The position numbers and the translations under genes were made by a program. A stretch of DNA of 64,000 nucleotides from Gigaspora margarita (lineage: Eukaryota > Glomeromycota > Glomeromycetes > Diversisporales > Gigasporaceae): NCBI GenBank assembly GCA_009809945.1, contig WTPW01000016.1:159650-223649 (forward strand), in the 5' to 3' direction. This document shows, piece after piece, positions 10,364 to 21,424 of this stretch. Numbering within the stretch: position 1 is the first letter of the stretch; each line of letters starts with the position of its first letter. Under the pieces are notes generated by a model, which was not told the origin of the DNA, ran no database searches, and saw nothing but the letters and a program-made list of their open reading frames with translations.

Positions 10364-11150
10364 TAAGGGGCATGCCATTTATCATGTGATTTATACCATG
10401 GATACATGGGTCAGGGTGGTGATCACATTATATATAATTGTCTGGAGCGAAGCGGAGGACTCTAATGGAGGAGTAATAGACCAGATTTTGTATGTTATTA
10501 TTTCCGGTGACGTCATTTATTTATTGCCCAATAAGAAACAATAAATCAACCCAGATCAGCCTGAAGTAAACAGATAGCGGAGGTTTTCAGAACAGGCTAT
10601 GGGCTCCGGACAAACAATGACATGCATTAACCTAGTATATATAATATATATATTACATTATATACGGTATATAATATATATACAATATATATATTATTTA
10701 ATATTAAGTAACTTTTTTTCTACTAGTCCTTTTAGATGATTGTACTACCAAAATGTTTGTCTCAATGAGATGATTCTAACAAGCCCAAAATCATTAAAAT
10801 CCAATCACAGGGTCACAAGATCGTTAAGGTTTTGCATTTTTATACATATATATATTAAAATTTATATATATAATAATACAAAACCTTAGCGATCTTGTGA
10901 CCCTGTGATTTGATTTTAATGATTTTGGGCTTGTTAGAATCGTCGCATTGAGACGAACATTTTGGTAGTAAAATCATCCAAAACGGACCAGTAGATCAAG
11001 AGTTATGTAATATTATATATATTTATATAATTTATTATAAATATTAGTCATTATATTAACCAATCAGAATTGAGCTTAGGGTGATCACACCATACATGAA
11101 TGGGGTGGCTATTAAGTAAAAAATATTACATGATAAATGGCATGCCCCTA
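10364..11150. mobile_element. nested foldback element inside the 8908 hAT element
   Basis: AGGGGCATGCCATTTATCATG near 10367 faces its complement near 11149, and GGTGATCACA-type words continue the pairing inside. It encloses the large palindrome at 10704-11012. It is non-coding. No target duplication was resolved. Confidence 0.55.
10704..11012. mobile_element. long palindromic MITE, ~130-bp arms
   Basis: The left arm 10704-10834 and right arm 10875-11012 are complementary at roughly nine of ten positions. They share ACTACCAAAATGTT, AACAAGCCCAAAATCATT and CAGGGTCACAAGATCG. The loop is a short AT-rich stretch. It sits inside the 10364-11150 element, itself inside the 8908-12076 hAT element. Confidence 0.75.
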
Positions 11151-12084
11151 ATAATTATTCTAAATGCGATATATTTTATTGCGAAGAAAAAAGGAGAACT
11201 GCGGAGAATTAACTGTAGATAAAATAGGGGTAAAATTTTATATCGCTATAAAAAGGATTTTTTTACTATATTGAAATGAATTTTTTACATATCAAACCAG
11301 TATTTTTCTGTGTCTCTGGTCTCTGGATTACGCATTACACGCATGATCTGCACGTGATTTGCGGGATCGAAATCTGTAAATTTTAGCCAGAATTATGGTA
11401 TTGGCCCAAATTATCCCACGCATCATATGATGGATTACGCGCGGGATTCTGCATTAATATATTTATGTTGATAATTTAATAAACATGCACATTCTAGTTT
11501 AGAATGACAGTATTGCATAGTTATCTAATCAGAAAGATTTATTGATAGATCCTACAAAAATTTTTCCTTTAAGTTTTTTTATATAAAATTTTTTTTAAAG
11601 ACATATCTCATATTTTGTTCCTAATGTTGAAATAATTTGAGTTAAAGGATTAAAATACTGTAAATTTTAAATAAATATTTTAAAGTATATAAATTAAGTT
11701 ATTTTACCTAGTATTATTTCTTCGTATGTATATTTCATATATTATTATGTTTTTGCAAGCAAATTTGCCTATGTACTGCATTAAGAAATAGAGAAAACCA
11801 AAAAATGTTAGTAATTACAAATTAAATTATGAATTAACTCATAATTCTGTATACAAAAAAAATAATATAACAATAGAAATCCAAAAAAGTAAAAAAAAAT
11901 CAAAAAAGTTTTGAAAATTTTACCATTTTGGGTTTCATCAGGTTTCAGAGGTTTTGCCAGGTTTCAGTTAAGTTTCGCCCATTTCAGAAATTTGAAAATT
12001 ACAGATTTATTTCACCTTTGGGAAAATTTTGGTCTCACCTTTCAGATTTTGAAAATATATTTCGCCTGAAACATTAGTTAAGTG

Positions 12085-12689
12085 CACTTAAATAATAGCA
12101 TACCACTAATGCTAATAGTGTAAAATTTTGGAAACATGTAGATAAACTGTGGATAATCCAGGAGTAAATACTTGAATAAACCAAATAAGCTTGATATAAA
12201 AATAAGCTTACAGTGAATTGATCATTATATCAGATGTAAATATAATTAATATTTATTATATAAATTGTCTGTAATTGGATTAGACCCGTTTTCTAATAAT
12301 TAAGGAATTTAAGGCTTACTAAAAATAATCGATAGTATCACTTTCTATAAAATATATAATACTAAATTTTATTTTGTCAAATTTGACCACAAAAACATTT
12401 GTTGACCCTAGACCTGCCTGTCGGCCCAGCCAATAGGTCAGGGTCAGCCTGTATCACTAATGACCAACAGCATCACGAGGAAAAGAATAATAATTTATGT
12501 TTTTTTTTTATTGATATAGGTTTTGGTAAGTCTGTAAATTGATTGAATTAAAGTCGATTCTTATTTCTGGAGAAATGATTTAATATTTTAAAATCAAAAA
12601 ATTCTAGATTTTAGAATCAATCCTAAAATATATATCACTTTATACTAAAGTTAAAAGTCTTCTAAATGTTTTCTTCATTTGCATTCTTA
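12085..12689. other. AT-rich DNA without recognised genes
   Basis: A GC-richer hairpin at 12402-12452 pairs TGACCCTAGACCT with AGGTCAGGGTCA. Nothing else was recognised. Confidence 0.4.
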
Positions 12690-13165
12690 CAGTAGTGACA
12701 GAAAATTATGACATTCATGTGATGTGGCGCAGTACATTGAAATTATATTAAAGTTTTGATAAAATTTTAACGATGGCTAGTTTAAAACATACATTCAACT
12801 ATCTAGTAGTTAATTGTGTGTTACCCTGCTCTATAACTAAATTCAGGTACCTACACATAGAGGTTGCTAAATTAAAACATAATGGTTTGTCTATTTGATA
12901 CATTTCTCTTTGAAAATTGATACAAAACGATCATTTGACATCATTTCTTTTGTTTGAACAAAGGAATTTGCCTTTTTTTGACCCTTTTTTTCATAATTGT
13001 CCAGCGGTTTTCAATTTGGTTGTGGTTAGGGGATGAGGAAGGCCAATCGAGAGCTTTTGGACACTAAGCCTGTAAAAAAGTCTTCGTTGTTTGACAGCAT
13101 GCATTGGATTGTTATCTTGTTGAAATGTTCAATAAGTAGCTGCGCAATAAAGTTGCACTACACCA
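12690..13165 (-). pseudogene. 3' half of a Tc1-type transposon with transposase C-terminus
   Basis: On the minus strand, translation gives FQQDNNPMHAVKQ (F at 13123-13125), then in another frame LDWPSSSPNHNQIENRW. It ends in a lysine-rich tail with a stop at 12941-12943. These are the second Asp block and the Glu block of the DDE domain of Tc1 transposases; about 34 residues separate D and E, as in DD34E. At least one frameshift lies between the two blocks, and the N-terminal half is missing. The terminal repeat CAGTAGTGACAGAAAATTAT preceded by TA lies at 12690, ~250 bases past the stop. It is a dead fragment of a DNA transposon. Confidence 0.85.
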
Positions 13166-13646
13166 GGAATGGATAATGAACTATATAAATACAAAATAGT
13201 ACCTAGAGACATTGTGAATAATGGCCAGGATTAAGATTAATTTGATCAAAATTTGGAGTTACATTTTTGGGCATTTATATGGTAAGTCTAATAATTACTG
13301 CGACTTTTTATACTACCCAAAAATTATAATGCAAATTTGCAGATATGTTAAAATGAGTTAAATGATTTGACCATAATTAACTATTTAATTATTTAAAATT
13401 TTTAATAAATATATATATATCATAAACTGACCAACTTTAAAAATAGAAGATGGGTTTAACGTGAGGAGATGGGTTTGACGCAATAATTATATTAGTTTGA
13501 TTAGATTTGGGATCATTTTGATAGGTGCGTCATGTGGTTAATAAATAATAATTATTAATAATTACAAAAATCAAATAGTAATTTGGGGTTCTTAATTTAG
13601 ATATAAATATAAAAAGTAAAAAGTTTTGAAACATTGAATCGATATA

Positions 13647-13920
13647 GAGTAGCATGTCCAAAAAAGTTTGCACATAGTGTAACTTGAGCCACTCTGACCT
13701 AAATAATTTTGCCCGACATCATAAAATTTTAACAAATTTTACTATCAAACGTGCTAAGCAATGTACCAAGTAAAAAATTGCTTGGATTGTAATTTTGCTA
13801 AAATATTACTGAGCAGTACAAAGCTAGTATTAATGCTCTGCAGATTCAATATGAAGTATGAATCTGAATCATCAGATGGAATCAGGTTACACAAAATGCA
13901 ATTTTTTTGGACCACTATTT
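13647..13920. mobile_element. Tc1/mariner-like MITE
   Basis: The ends are TA|GAGTAGCATGTCCAAAAAAG and the complement of TA|AAATAGTGGTCCAAAAAAA, continuing into TTTGCACATAGTGTAACTTGA. This is a ~40-bp imperfect inverted repeat with TA on both sides. The word CCAAAAAAGTTTGCAC is common in Tc1-family ends. Its 274 bp show no coding on either strand; the short frames inside are by-products of the repeat. Confidence 0.65.
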
Positions 13921-13967
13921 TAGATATAGAGTTATATTTTGTATAATCCAACTGATTTAGATCACCT

Positions 13968-14100
13968 TACGAATTTTGTGATGATTAATTTTCAACAATA
14001 AAATTTTGGCCATTATAAGATTATATTGAAATGATATACTAACTGAAAATTATATTATTAAAAACTACATTTTTATTATTGAAAATTTAATGTAATTTTG
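13968..14100. repeat. AT-rich foldback-related repeat
   Basis: Words such as CTGAAAATTATATTATTAAAA and TTTTGTGATGATTAATTTTCA are shared with the hairpin at 14461-14645. It appears to be a partial copy. Confidence 0.4.
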
Positions 14101-14189
14101 ATAATTATATTAAATATAATATGATAATTGCATTAGAGGATTAGGGTGAAATACAAAGCAGATTTACTACCTTGCAACTCCAACTTACA

Positions 14190-14422
14190 CAGGGGTCCCA
14201 AAATTCCCAGTTGGGATACATTAGAGCACATTGGATCATGGAGGTTGGATCAGAATTGATCAATTTTGCCCCAAGGTCATAAAAAATTTTATTATTAAAT
14301 CCTATTTATTCATTAAGTAAAAATAAATAGCTAATAATCTTGCTATAGAACTTGCTAACAACTAGAGCTAAACAACGACCTAGATATGATGTATCTGACC
14401 CAGAAATTTGGAGATAGTCCTG
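14190..14422 (+). mobile_element. CAGGGMTGTCCCC family repeat, copy 1
   Basis: The left end CAGGGGTCCCAAAATTCC faces the complement of an end reading CAGGACTATCTCCAAATTTC. Internal landmarks are AGAATTGATCAATTTTGCCCC, CATTAAGTAAAAA and TGCTATAGAACTTGCTAAC. Six copies of this ~240-bp family are in the window (14190, 14711, 14962, 21425, 58874 and, reversed, 60934). It is non-coding. Confidence 0.7.
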
Positions 14423-14460
14423 TAAAAACCAGTTTACAGCTGATTTGAAAATTAGTAGGA

Positions 14461-14645
14461 TTTGTGATAATCATCAACAAATTTTGGTAATTATTTTTCA
14501 GCAATAAAAGTATAGTTTTCGATAATATAATTTTCAGCCAGTACAAAACTTACCACAATATATATTGGCTGAAAATTATACTATCAAAAAATTATATTGT
14601 TATTAATAAAAAACAATTATCAAAATTTGGATGATCATCACAAAA
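14461..14645. repeat. AT-rich hairpin element, ~80-bp arms
   Basis: TTTGTGATAATCATCAACAA on the left faces TTGGATGATCATCACAAAA on the right, and ATAATTTTCAGCCA faces TGGCTGAAAATTAT at the loop. It is a foldback element lying between two copies of the CAGGGMTGTCCCC family. Confidence 0.6.
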
Positions 14646-14710
14646 ATTCATCATGTGTCCACTAATTTTCAATCTTGTTTTATTATAATTATTGAAATTT
14701 ACTACTCATA

Positions 14711-14944
14711 CAGATGGTTTTCAAAATTCTGGGTTGGGATACATCGTATTGTATCAGAATTGTTGTCAGCAGGATTAGAATCAATCAATTTGTCCCAAGA
14801 TTATAGATAATTTTACTAATAAATTATATCCTTTCATTAAGTAAAAAATGCCTAGCAGATAATTTTGCTACAGAACATGCTAAAAAATAGGACTAAGCGC
14901 TAACCTAGGTCTGATGTATTCAAACTAGAACTTTGGAGACAATC
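14711..14944 (+). mobile_element. CAGGGMTGTCCCC family repeat, copy 2
   Basis: This is a diverged copy (CAGATGGTTTTCAAAATTCTG at the left) with the internal AATTGATCAATTT-like and CATTAAGTAAAAAATGCC landmarks in the usual order. Copy 3 follows almost at once. Confidence 0.6.
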
Positions 14945-14961
14945 AAATATGCCAACTCATA

Positions 14962-15196
14962 CAGAGAGCCCCAAATTCCATGTCAGAATACTTCAGAGTA
15001 CATTGGAATAATGGTTGGCCAGATCAAATTGATCAAGTTTGCCCCAAGATCATAAAAAATTTTACTAATAAATCATATCTATTCATTAAGTAAAAAATAA
15101 GCAGTTGATAATTTTGCTATAGATATTGCTAACAACTTGGGCTAAACGCCAACCTAGAACTAACACATCCAACTCAGAATTATGGGTAGCCTCCTG
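14962..15196 (+). mobile_element. CAGGGMTGTCCCC family repeat, copy 3
   Basis: It begins CAGAGAGCCCCAAATTCC and ends near CTCCTGTAAAATTC. The internal landmarks are as in copy 1. Copies 1 to 3 lie head-to-tail, suggesting local duplication or a preferred target. Confidence 0.65.
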
Positions 15197-16324
15197 TAAA
15201 ATTCAAATATGCTGATTTAGTTAGTATAAATCTGAAAAAAATTAGAACTCAGAATTATTTAATTTTATTATATTACAAATATATTACATATAACTTATGT
15301 CATATTAATTATATTAATTCATGTGCTTTAAATGATCAAATAAATAATTTTTAACTGCACTTAAAAAATCCGAGCAAATTATATAATCAAATTGTAAATA
15401 TTGGACAACTTATAAGTTTAAAATTATTTATATTATCAGTTAGTATAATTAAAAACTTCGACAATTAGCAATTGAAAATAATCTAGGGATGTGTTTTTAT
15501 AAAATAATTTGTGCTAAGCACCAAGTAACAAAGCATGCTTGTCAAGGCAAAATAGTCAGAGAAAAACCTGGCAAAAAATTTTTTTTACTATGCTTATTTA
15601 TTAATAATAATAAATTTTTAACATGCATCATAAAAATTTGTATGTGGTATCATTTTATCTTGCATTCATGAATAATGTTTTAAAAGCTCATTAGTTCTGG
15701 AAATTATTGATATTACATTTTGTAAAAAAATTGCAGTAATATAAAATTTGTTCAAATTTTTGAATCAGTGAATTTTTTACTGTTGTGCCTTTTTTTTATG
15801 TATGCATGTGTATAATACCATATGTGGTTAAGGTTGATTTATACTAATTAAACAATCAGTAATAAGTTTGTATTATGATGATATTCTTGATCATAACATG
15901 CTTATCGATATTATAGTCTTAATATTTTGATCATGGGTTGTATAACCAATCAAAAGCATTAAATATAATAACTTGATCATATTGCTACATTAGTTTTAAT
16001 TAAGAGCATTATGCAAAACACTTCAAATTTGTGAACATTTGATTGACTTTTTTATGCTCAAAATAGTTTGTATATATCATGTAATTAACCAACAGAGTAC
16101 AATTTTAAAAGCGTTGTTTAAAAATAAAATGCGATCTACAAAGCACCACTTGCTATGGTCATATCACGTGTCTTACTAAGTTTAAATTCAAGTCCCCTAG
16201 CGATCTATATCAATACCGCAGCATTCAATCAATCAATCAATCAATGAATTATATATCAAATAAGTAATCAGAATTTAAATTATTAGATACTAGTGCAATA
16301 GGTGGCGCATTTGCGCCACACATC
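15197..16324. other. AT-rich DNA with one dispersed repeat
   Basis: Bases 15880-16000 (TTCTTGATCATAACATGCTT, then ATAATAACTTGATCATATT) recur inverted at 57895-58025. A short AATC microsatellite lies at 16225-16245. A TTCAAGTCCCC word near 16185 resembles a tRNA T-arm, but no cloverleaf forms. No gene was recognised. Confidence 0.45.
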
Positions 16325-19300
16325 TTATTTAGTTTTTTTTGATATTATTTACTATAAGAAATTTTATTACAGAATTTAATAGCTATTGTAAACAGTTTAG
16401 CATATGTGATTAATTCAATTTATATCAAAATTCTTAATAATTAAAATTGAATTTGCATTAAATTGTTATTTTCATTATAAATTACTGTAGAAATATTGTT
16501 ACAAAATTTACTCTTATAGTGAATACATATATGATGTTATTTTTATAGTAATTATTTTCATGCAATTAAAATTTAGTTAGTTGTATTTAAATTATTAAGA
16601 TTTCTACTGTAACAAAAAATCCTGTTTCTGAACTTATAGTATGTGATTAAATTAGTTTGTATTAGGGTTATCATGATTTCTACTATAAAAAATTCTGCTA
16701 TAGCACTTATTGCTATTCTGATAATTATAATACATAGTTAAAATGAGTATTAGAATTATTATGAAGTTTACAATGAGTTGTTCTAAACAAAGCATATATG
16801 ATTGAGTATTAGAATTATTATGAATTCTATATATTCAAGTTGAGTTAGTACTATAGTTTGTTAGCTAAGATTGTGCTAGTTTGTTATTTGAATTATTGTA
16901 ATTTCTGTTATGAATTACTGTAAAAAATTCTGTTATAAAACTTACCATTTCAGTAATTATAAGATCAGGGTAATTTGCATAGAATTATGTTAATTTCTAC
17001 TATACTAAATATTGTTACAGAACCTATTTGTTATTTCAGTAACCATATGGTATATCTTTAATTATCATTATTTCTATTATAACTATAATAAATAATTTTG
17101 TTACAGAACTTACAGTAACCAAATACATAGTAAAGTTAGTTTGTATTAAAATTAATCCGATTTTTATATAGTTAAGATTACTGGTATTACTGTATGATTT
17201 CTATTATAAACTATAGTAAAAAATTCTGTTATAAAACTTACTATTTTCATGAATAAAGTAGTGGTTAAGATCAAGCTAATTTGCATTAGAGTTATTTTGA
17301 TTTCTATTATATAAAATTTTGTTACAAAACTTATTTACTATTTCGGTAATTGCACAGTATGTGTTAGTTTGTACTGGAATTATTGTGAATTCTTTTATCT
17401 ATAAAGAATTTTGTTACAGAACTTACTCTTTATTCCAGTAACCAAAGTACATAGTAAGTTTGTTTGTATTGGTATTATTGTGACTTTGATGTGGTTAATA
17501 TTGAGTTAGTTTGTTATTGAAATTATTGTGATTTCTATAATAAATTACTGCAAAAAATTCTGTTATGAAACTTAACATTTCAGTAACTACTGTAGCAGTT
17601 AAGATCAAGCTAATTTGCATTAAAATTATCTTGATTCTTATTGTACAAAATACTGTTGTTATTTTAGTGACTATACAGTGCATCTGAATTATCCTGAATT
17701 CTATTTTGACTATAATAAAGAATTTTGTTACAAAACTTATACTTTATTCCCAGTAACCAAAGTAAGTAGTAAAGTTTGTTTGTATTAGAATTATCATGAT
17801 TTCTATGTAGTTAAGATTTATTATTATATACTTTCTATCATGAATTATAGTAAAAAAATAGTGTTAAACCTACTATTCTTGTGACTACAATGGTGATTAA
17901 GATTGAATTAATTTGTATTAGAATCATCTTGATTTCTATTATACAAAATTTTGTTACAAAATTTATTTGCTATTTCAGTAACCACACAGTGCATATTAGT
18001 TTATACTGGAATTATCATGAATCTTTTTATCTATAAAGAATTTTGTTACAGAACTTACTTTATATCTTAGTAACTAAAGTACGTAGTAAGTTTGCTTGCA
18101 TTAATATTATTGAGTTAATTTGTTATTGAAATTACTGTGATTTCTATAATGAATCACTGTAAATAATTATGTTATGAAACTTATCATTCCAGTAACTAAT
18201 GTAGCAGTTAAGATCAGTCTTATTTGTATTAAAATTAGCTTGATTCTTATTTTACAAAATACTGTTACAAAACTTATTCACTATTTCAGTGACTATATAG
18301 TACATCTGGAATTATCATGATTTTTATTTTAACTATAACTATAATAAAGAATTTTGTTATAAAACTTACACATTAACAAAAGTATGTAGTAAAGTTTGTT
18401 TGTATTGAAATTATTGTGATTTCTGTGTAGTTATGATTGATTACTGGAATTATTGTATAATTTCTATCATAAATTACAGTAAAAAATTATGTTACAAAAC
18501 TTACCATTTTTATGAATACAGTAGTGGTTAGGATTGAGCTAATTGCATTAGAATTATTTTGATTTCTATTATATAAAATTCTATTACAGAACTTATTCGC
18601 TATTTCAGTACAGTATGTGTTGGTTTGCACTGGAATTATCATGAATTCTTTTATCTATAAAGGATTTTGTTACAGAACTTACTCTCTATTCAGTAACAAA
18701 GTATGTAGTAAGTTTGTTTGCATTGGTATTATCACGGCTTTTATATAGTAAATATTGAGTTAGTTTGTTATTGAAATTATCAGGATTGGACAGCCTCTAT
18801 GTACAATGAACTCACTGGACACTGGACATATAAATTTGTCTAGTGTCCATTGATTTATTAACATATAAAGAGTAAAAATTAGTGGTATATTACTGCCTTA
18901 ATTATTTGGTTGCTTGACTCTGAACAGAGGTTTCTTATTTCTAAAAAAAATTACAATTTTAGAAATTTAAAATTTATTGGGCAACCCACTTGTCCAATTG
19001 CCCAACCCTGAAAATTATTGTGATTTCTATAATAAATTACTGTAAAAAATTCTGTTATGAAACTTAACATTCCAGTAACTACTGTAGTGCATAAGATCGA
19101 GCTAATTTGCATTAAAATTATCTTGATTCTTATTATACAAAATACTGTTACAAAATTTATTCACTATTTCAGTAACTGCACAGTACGTCTGGAATTATTA
19201 TGATTTCTATTTAACTATAATAAAGTATTTTGTAACAAATCTTACACTCTATTCCCAGTAACCAAAGTATGTAGTAAAGTTTTTTTTTGTATTAGAATTA

Positions 19301-19345
19301 TCACAATTTCTATGTACTTAAGATTGATTACTGTAATTATTGTGA
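16325..19345 (+). repeat. satellite array, ~105-bp monomers in a ~630-bp higher-order repeat
   Basis: Monomers follow the pattern ATTACTGTAAAAAATTCTGTTA, AAACTTAC, a CAGTAAC word, AGTTAAGATCAAGC, TTTGCATTA, then TTATCTTGATTTCTA. From about 17200 two three-monomer blocks alternate. One is marked by GTGGTTAAGA-type words at 17261, 17893 and 18524 (steps of 632 and 631). The other is marked by GCAGTTAAGATC-type words at 17595, 18204 and ~19088, the last displaced by a 230-bp insertion. The left third is more diverged. No open frame spans a repeat. Confidence 0.85.
18781..19010. mobile_element. hAT MITE inserted in the satellite
   Basis: The ends are CAGGATTGGACAG and the complement of CAGGGTTGGGCAATTGGAC. 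The flanks GAAATTAT (18773-18780) and AAAATTAT (19011-19018) differ at one base, an 8-bp target duplication. The satellite sequence on either side joins exactly to the uninterrupted monomer seen at 17509-17535. It is non-coding, 230 bp. Confidence 0.85.
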
Positions 19346-19849
19346 GTTTACTATAATTTAATTTATATATAATATGAGTTTTGAACTTGAATTTTAAACA
19401 ATAGATTATTCAATAACTTATTAAATTAGAAAAAATAATAAATTTAAATTAACAAATATACTTTTTTTAAAAAATCATTATTGTTTTCCTTAGAACTGGC
19501 CAATGTCTTAAGTGCAACGATGCTGGATTGTTCACGTGCTCTCTTATATTTTTCATAAATAAGTTATCGAATGGAATCCATTCAATCACATCTTTATATC
19601 TCTAGGTTCTAAGTTGGAATGTTTTCATGCAATATTCAATATTTTTATGTCCACTTGTCCACCTTGTTTCTATGTCAGGTCGCATGATAGATACTATGCA
19701 GGTTGAGTATTATTTTTATTTTTATTGCAATGTCCACATTTTTTATAATTAGAATTTTTATATAAATCATAAATATGTAATTGATTTATTTTGCATCTGC
19801 TGTTTTAAACTTTAGATCAAATATAATAATTTTTGTATTTATTATTACC
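19346..19849. other. AT-rich spacer between two satellites
   Basis: No gene was recognised. A GC-richer stretch at 19490-19700 has no open frame worth reporting. Confidence 0.4.
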
Positions 19850-20690
19850 GACTAAATTAATATGAATAAAATGAATTGTACATAATAGTAAATAAGTATT
19901 TATGTTTGCTGTTTTTAATTCCACTGAATAACAAATGTTCTTTATACTCACTCACTGAATAAAATGATTAATGTGAATGAAATGAATTTAAATGTAATAG
20001 TAAATAAGTATTTATTTGTTATGTTTGCTGTTTTTAATTCCATTGATTAATAAATGTTCTTAATACTCACATGCTGAGTGAGGAGGTGATTAATGTGAAT
20101 GAAATGAATTTAAGCATAATAGTAAATAAGTATTTATCTGTTATGTTTGCTTTTTTAATTCAATTGATTAATAAATATTCTTTATACTCACATGCTGAGT
20201 AAGGAGGTGATTAATGTGAATAAAATAAATTTAAACATAATGGCGAATAAGTATTTATCTGTTATATTTGCTGTTTTTAATTCCATTGATTAATAAATGT
20301 CTGTTATACTCACCACCTAAATTAAAGCGAATAAAATAAATTTAAACGCAATGGTAAATAAGTATTTATCTGTTATGTTTGCTGTTTTTAATTCCATTGA
20401 TTAATAAATGTCCTTTATACTCACTGACTAAATTAATGCGAATGAAATGAATTTAAACATAATGGTAAATAAGTATTTATCTGTTATGTATGATGTTTTT
20501 AATTCCATTGATTAATAAATGTTCTTTATATTCACTGACTAAATTAATGCAAATGAAATAAATTTAAACATAATAGTAAATAAGTATTTATCTGTTATGT
20601 ATGCTGTTTTTAATTCCATTGATTAATAAATGTTCTTTATACTTATGGGCTAAATAACACAAAAAATAAATAAATAAAATGTATTTATTT
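19850..20690 (+). repeat. satellite array, seven units of 111-122 bp
   Basis: The word TGCTGTTTTTAATTCCATTG, or a close variant, starts at 19907, 20026, 20148, 20269, 20380, 20491 and 20602. The first three steps are 119-122 bases and the last three exactly 111. The longer units carry an extra CTGAGTGAGGAGGTG-like stretch or a duplicated ACTCACTC. Similarity is much higher than in the older satellite upstream, so this array is probably younger. Confidence 0.85.
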
Positions 20691-20815
20691 ATGAGCTTAA
20701 ATTACTGAAATAGATTAACAAATGTGCTTTATGCTTACTCCCTATAAATAAAATTGTGTAAAAAATCCTGTTTTAAATAAACTACAAACATTATAATAAA
20801 AAATAAAAATTTAAC

Positions 20816-21140
20816 TTACTCATTAATCCATTCATAAAATTTATCAAAATTTTTTTCAATGCCAATTCTGTTATAATAACACCAGGCAGTTTTTCAAATT
20901 TCCATAGAATTCCTTGCCTTAGCAGACTTCAGATTATATGAAAATGCTTTTTGCTTATCGATTTTGATTCCAATTCCAAATAATAACAATAACCAACTTG
21001 GTACATTCCTTTGAATTATTCATATCTGCTGATTTTTGGTGATATGTGAATGCTTTTTTTTTTTCTTTTTCAATTCCTATTCCATGTTTGTAACAATAAT
21101 CAAACAAATAATTTTTGTGTGGATTATTCATATTTGCCAA
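20816..21140 (-). pseudogene. broken Sel1-like repeat protein, C-terminal part
   Basis: On the minus strand the translation runs NYLFDYCYKHGIGIEKEKKK, then AFTYHQKSADMNNS. After a frame change come GMYQVGYCYYLELES, and in a third frame DKQKAFSYNLKSAKARNSM and KTAWCYYNRIGIEKNFDK. It ends FYEWINE with a TAA at 20816-20818. These are about three Sel1-like helical repeats (GYCYxxGIGIExDxxKAFxYYxKSA). At least two frameshifts and one TGA inside the last repeat break it, and nothing upstream of ~21150 continues it. Sel1 repeats mediate protein-protein contacts, and in Glomeromycotina they often follow kinase domains. This is a fossil of a host gene family. Confidence 0.8.
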
Positions 21141-21424
21141 TTGGAGACTGCTATCAAAATTCAGTTAATTGATAACATTAATTTGTAGCATTTCTGAGTT
21201 TTCTATTTGGTTTTTGGTTTTAAAAAAATAGTTAGATATCACTATGTTTTATCAATTATTGATTTACTTTGATTATATTCAATATATCCTAAATTATACT
21301 GGCTGTTGTAGTCATGCTCAAAATTTAGCTACATGTATTGCAAATATTTTATTGGAAACCACGTATATAATTTGCATATATATTATATACATGTAATAGA
21401 TCAATTACAAATTATGAACTCATA
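21141..21424. other. AT-rich DNA, possibly the 5' flank of the Sel1 fragment
   Basis: No further Sel1 repeat or start region was recognised in any minus-strand frame. Confidence 0.35.

Larger units (their letters stand above)
8908..12076. mobile_element. 3.2 kb hAT-type element with perfect 8-bp target duplication
   Basis: The ends are TAGTGTTTCAGGCGAAAT at 8908 and, on the other strand, TAATGTTTCAGGCGAAATA ending at 12076. The direct repeat GTTAAGTG is perfect at 8900-8907 and 12077-12084. The inverted ends extend for ~150 bases through repeated CTGAAACCTGGC words on both sides. An 8-bp duplication and YARNG-type ends fit hAT. No transposase is seen, so it is non-autonomous, or a carrier of later insertions: a foldback pair at 10364-11150 and repeated GTATAAAAYGGAATTTTT words at 9330 and 10130 lie inside. 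Confidence 0.75.

Noticed and set aside
16130-16210. tRNA-like sequence with TTCAAGTCCCC
   Set aside because: No acceptor stem, D-arm or anticodon arm can be paired; the flanking GCGATCTA words are direct, not inverted, repeats.
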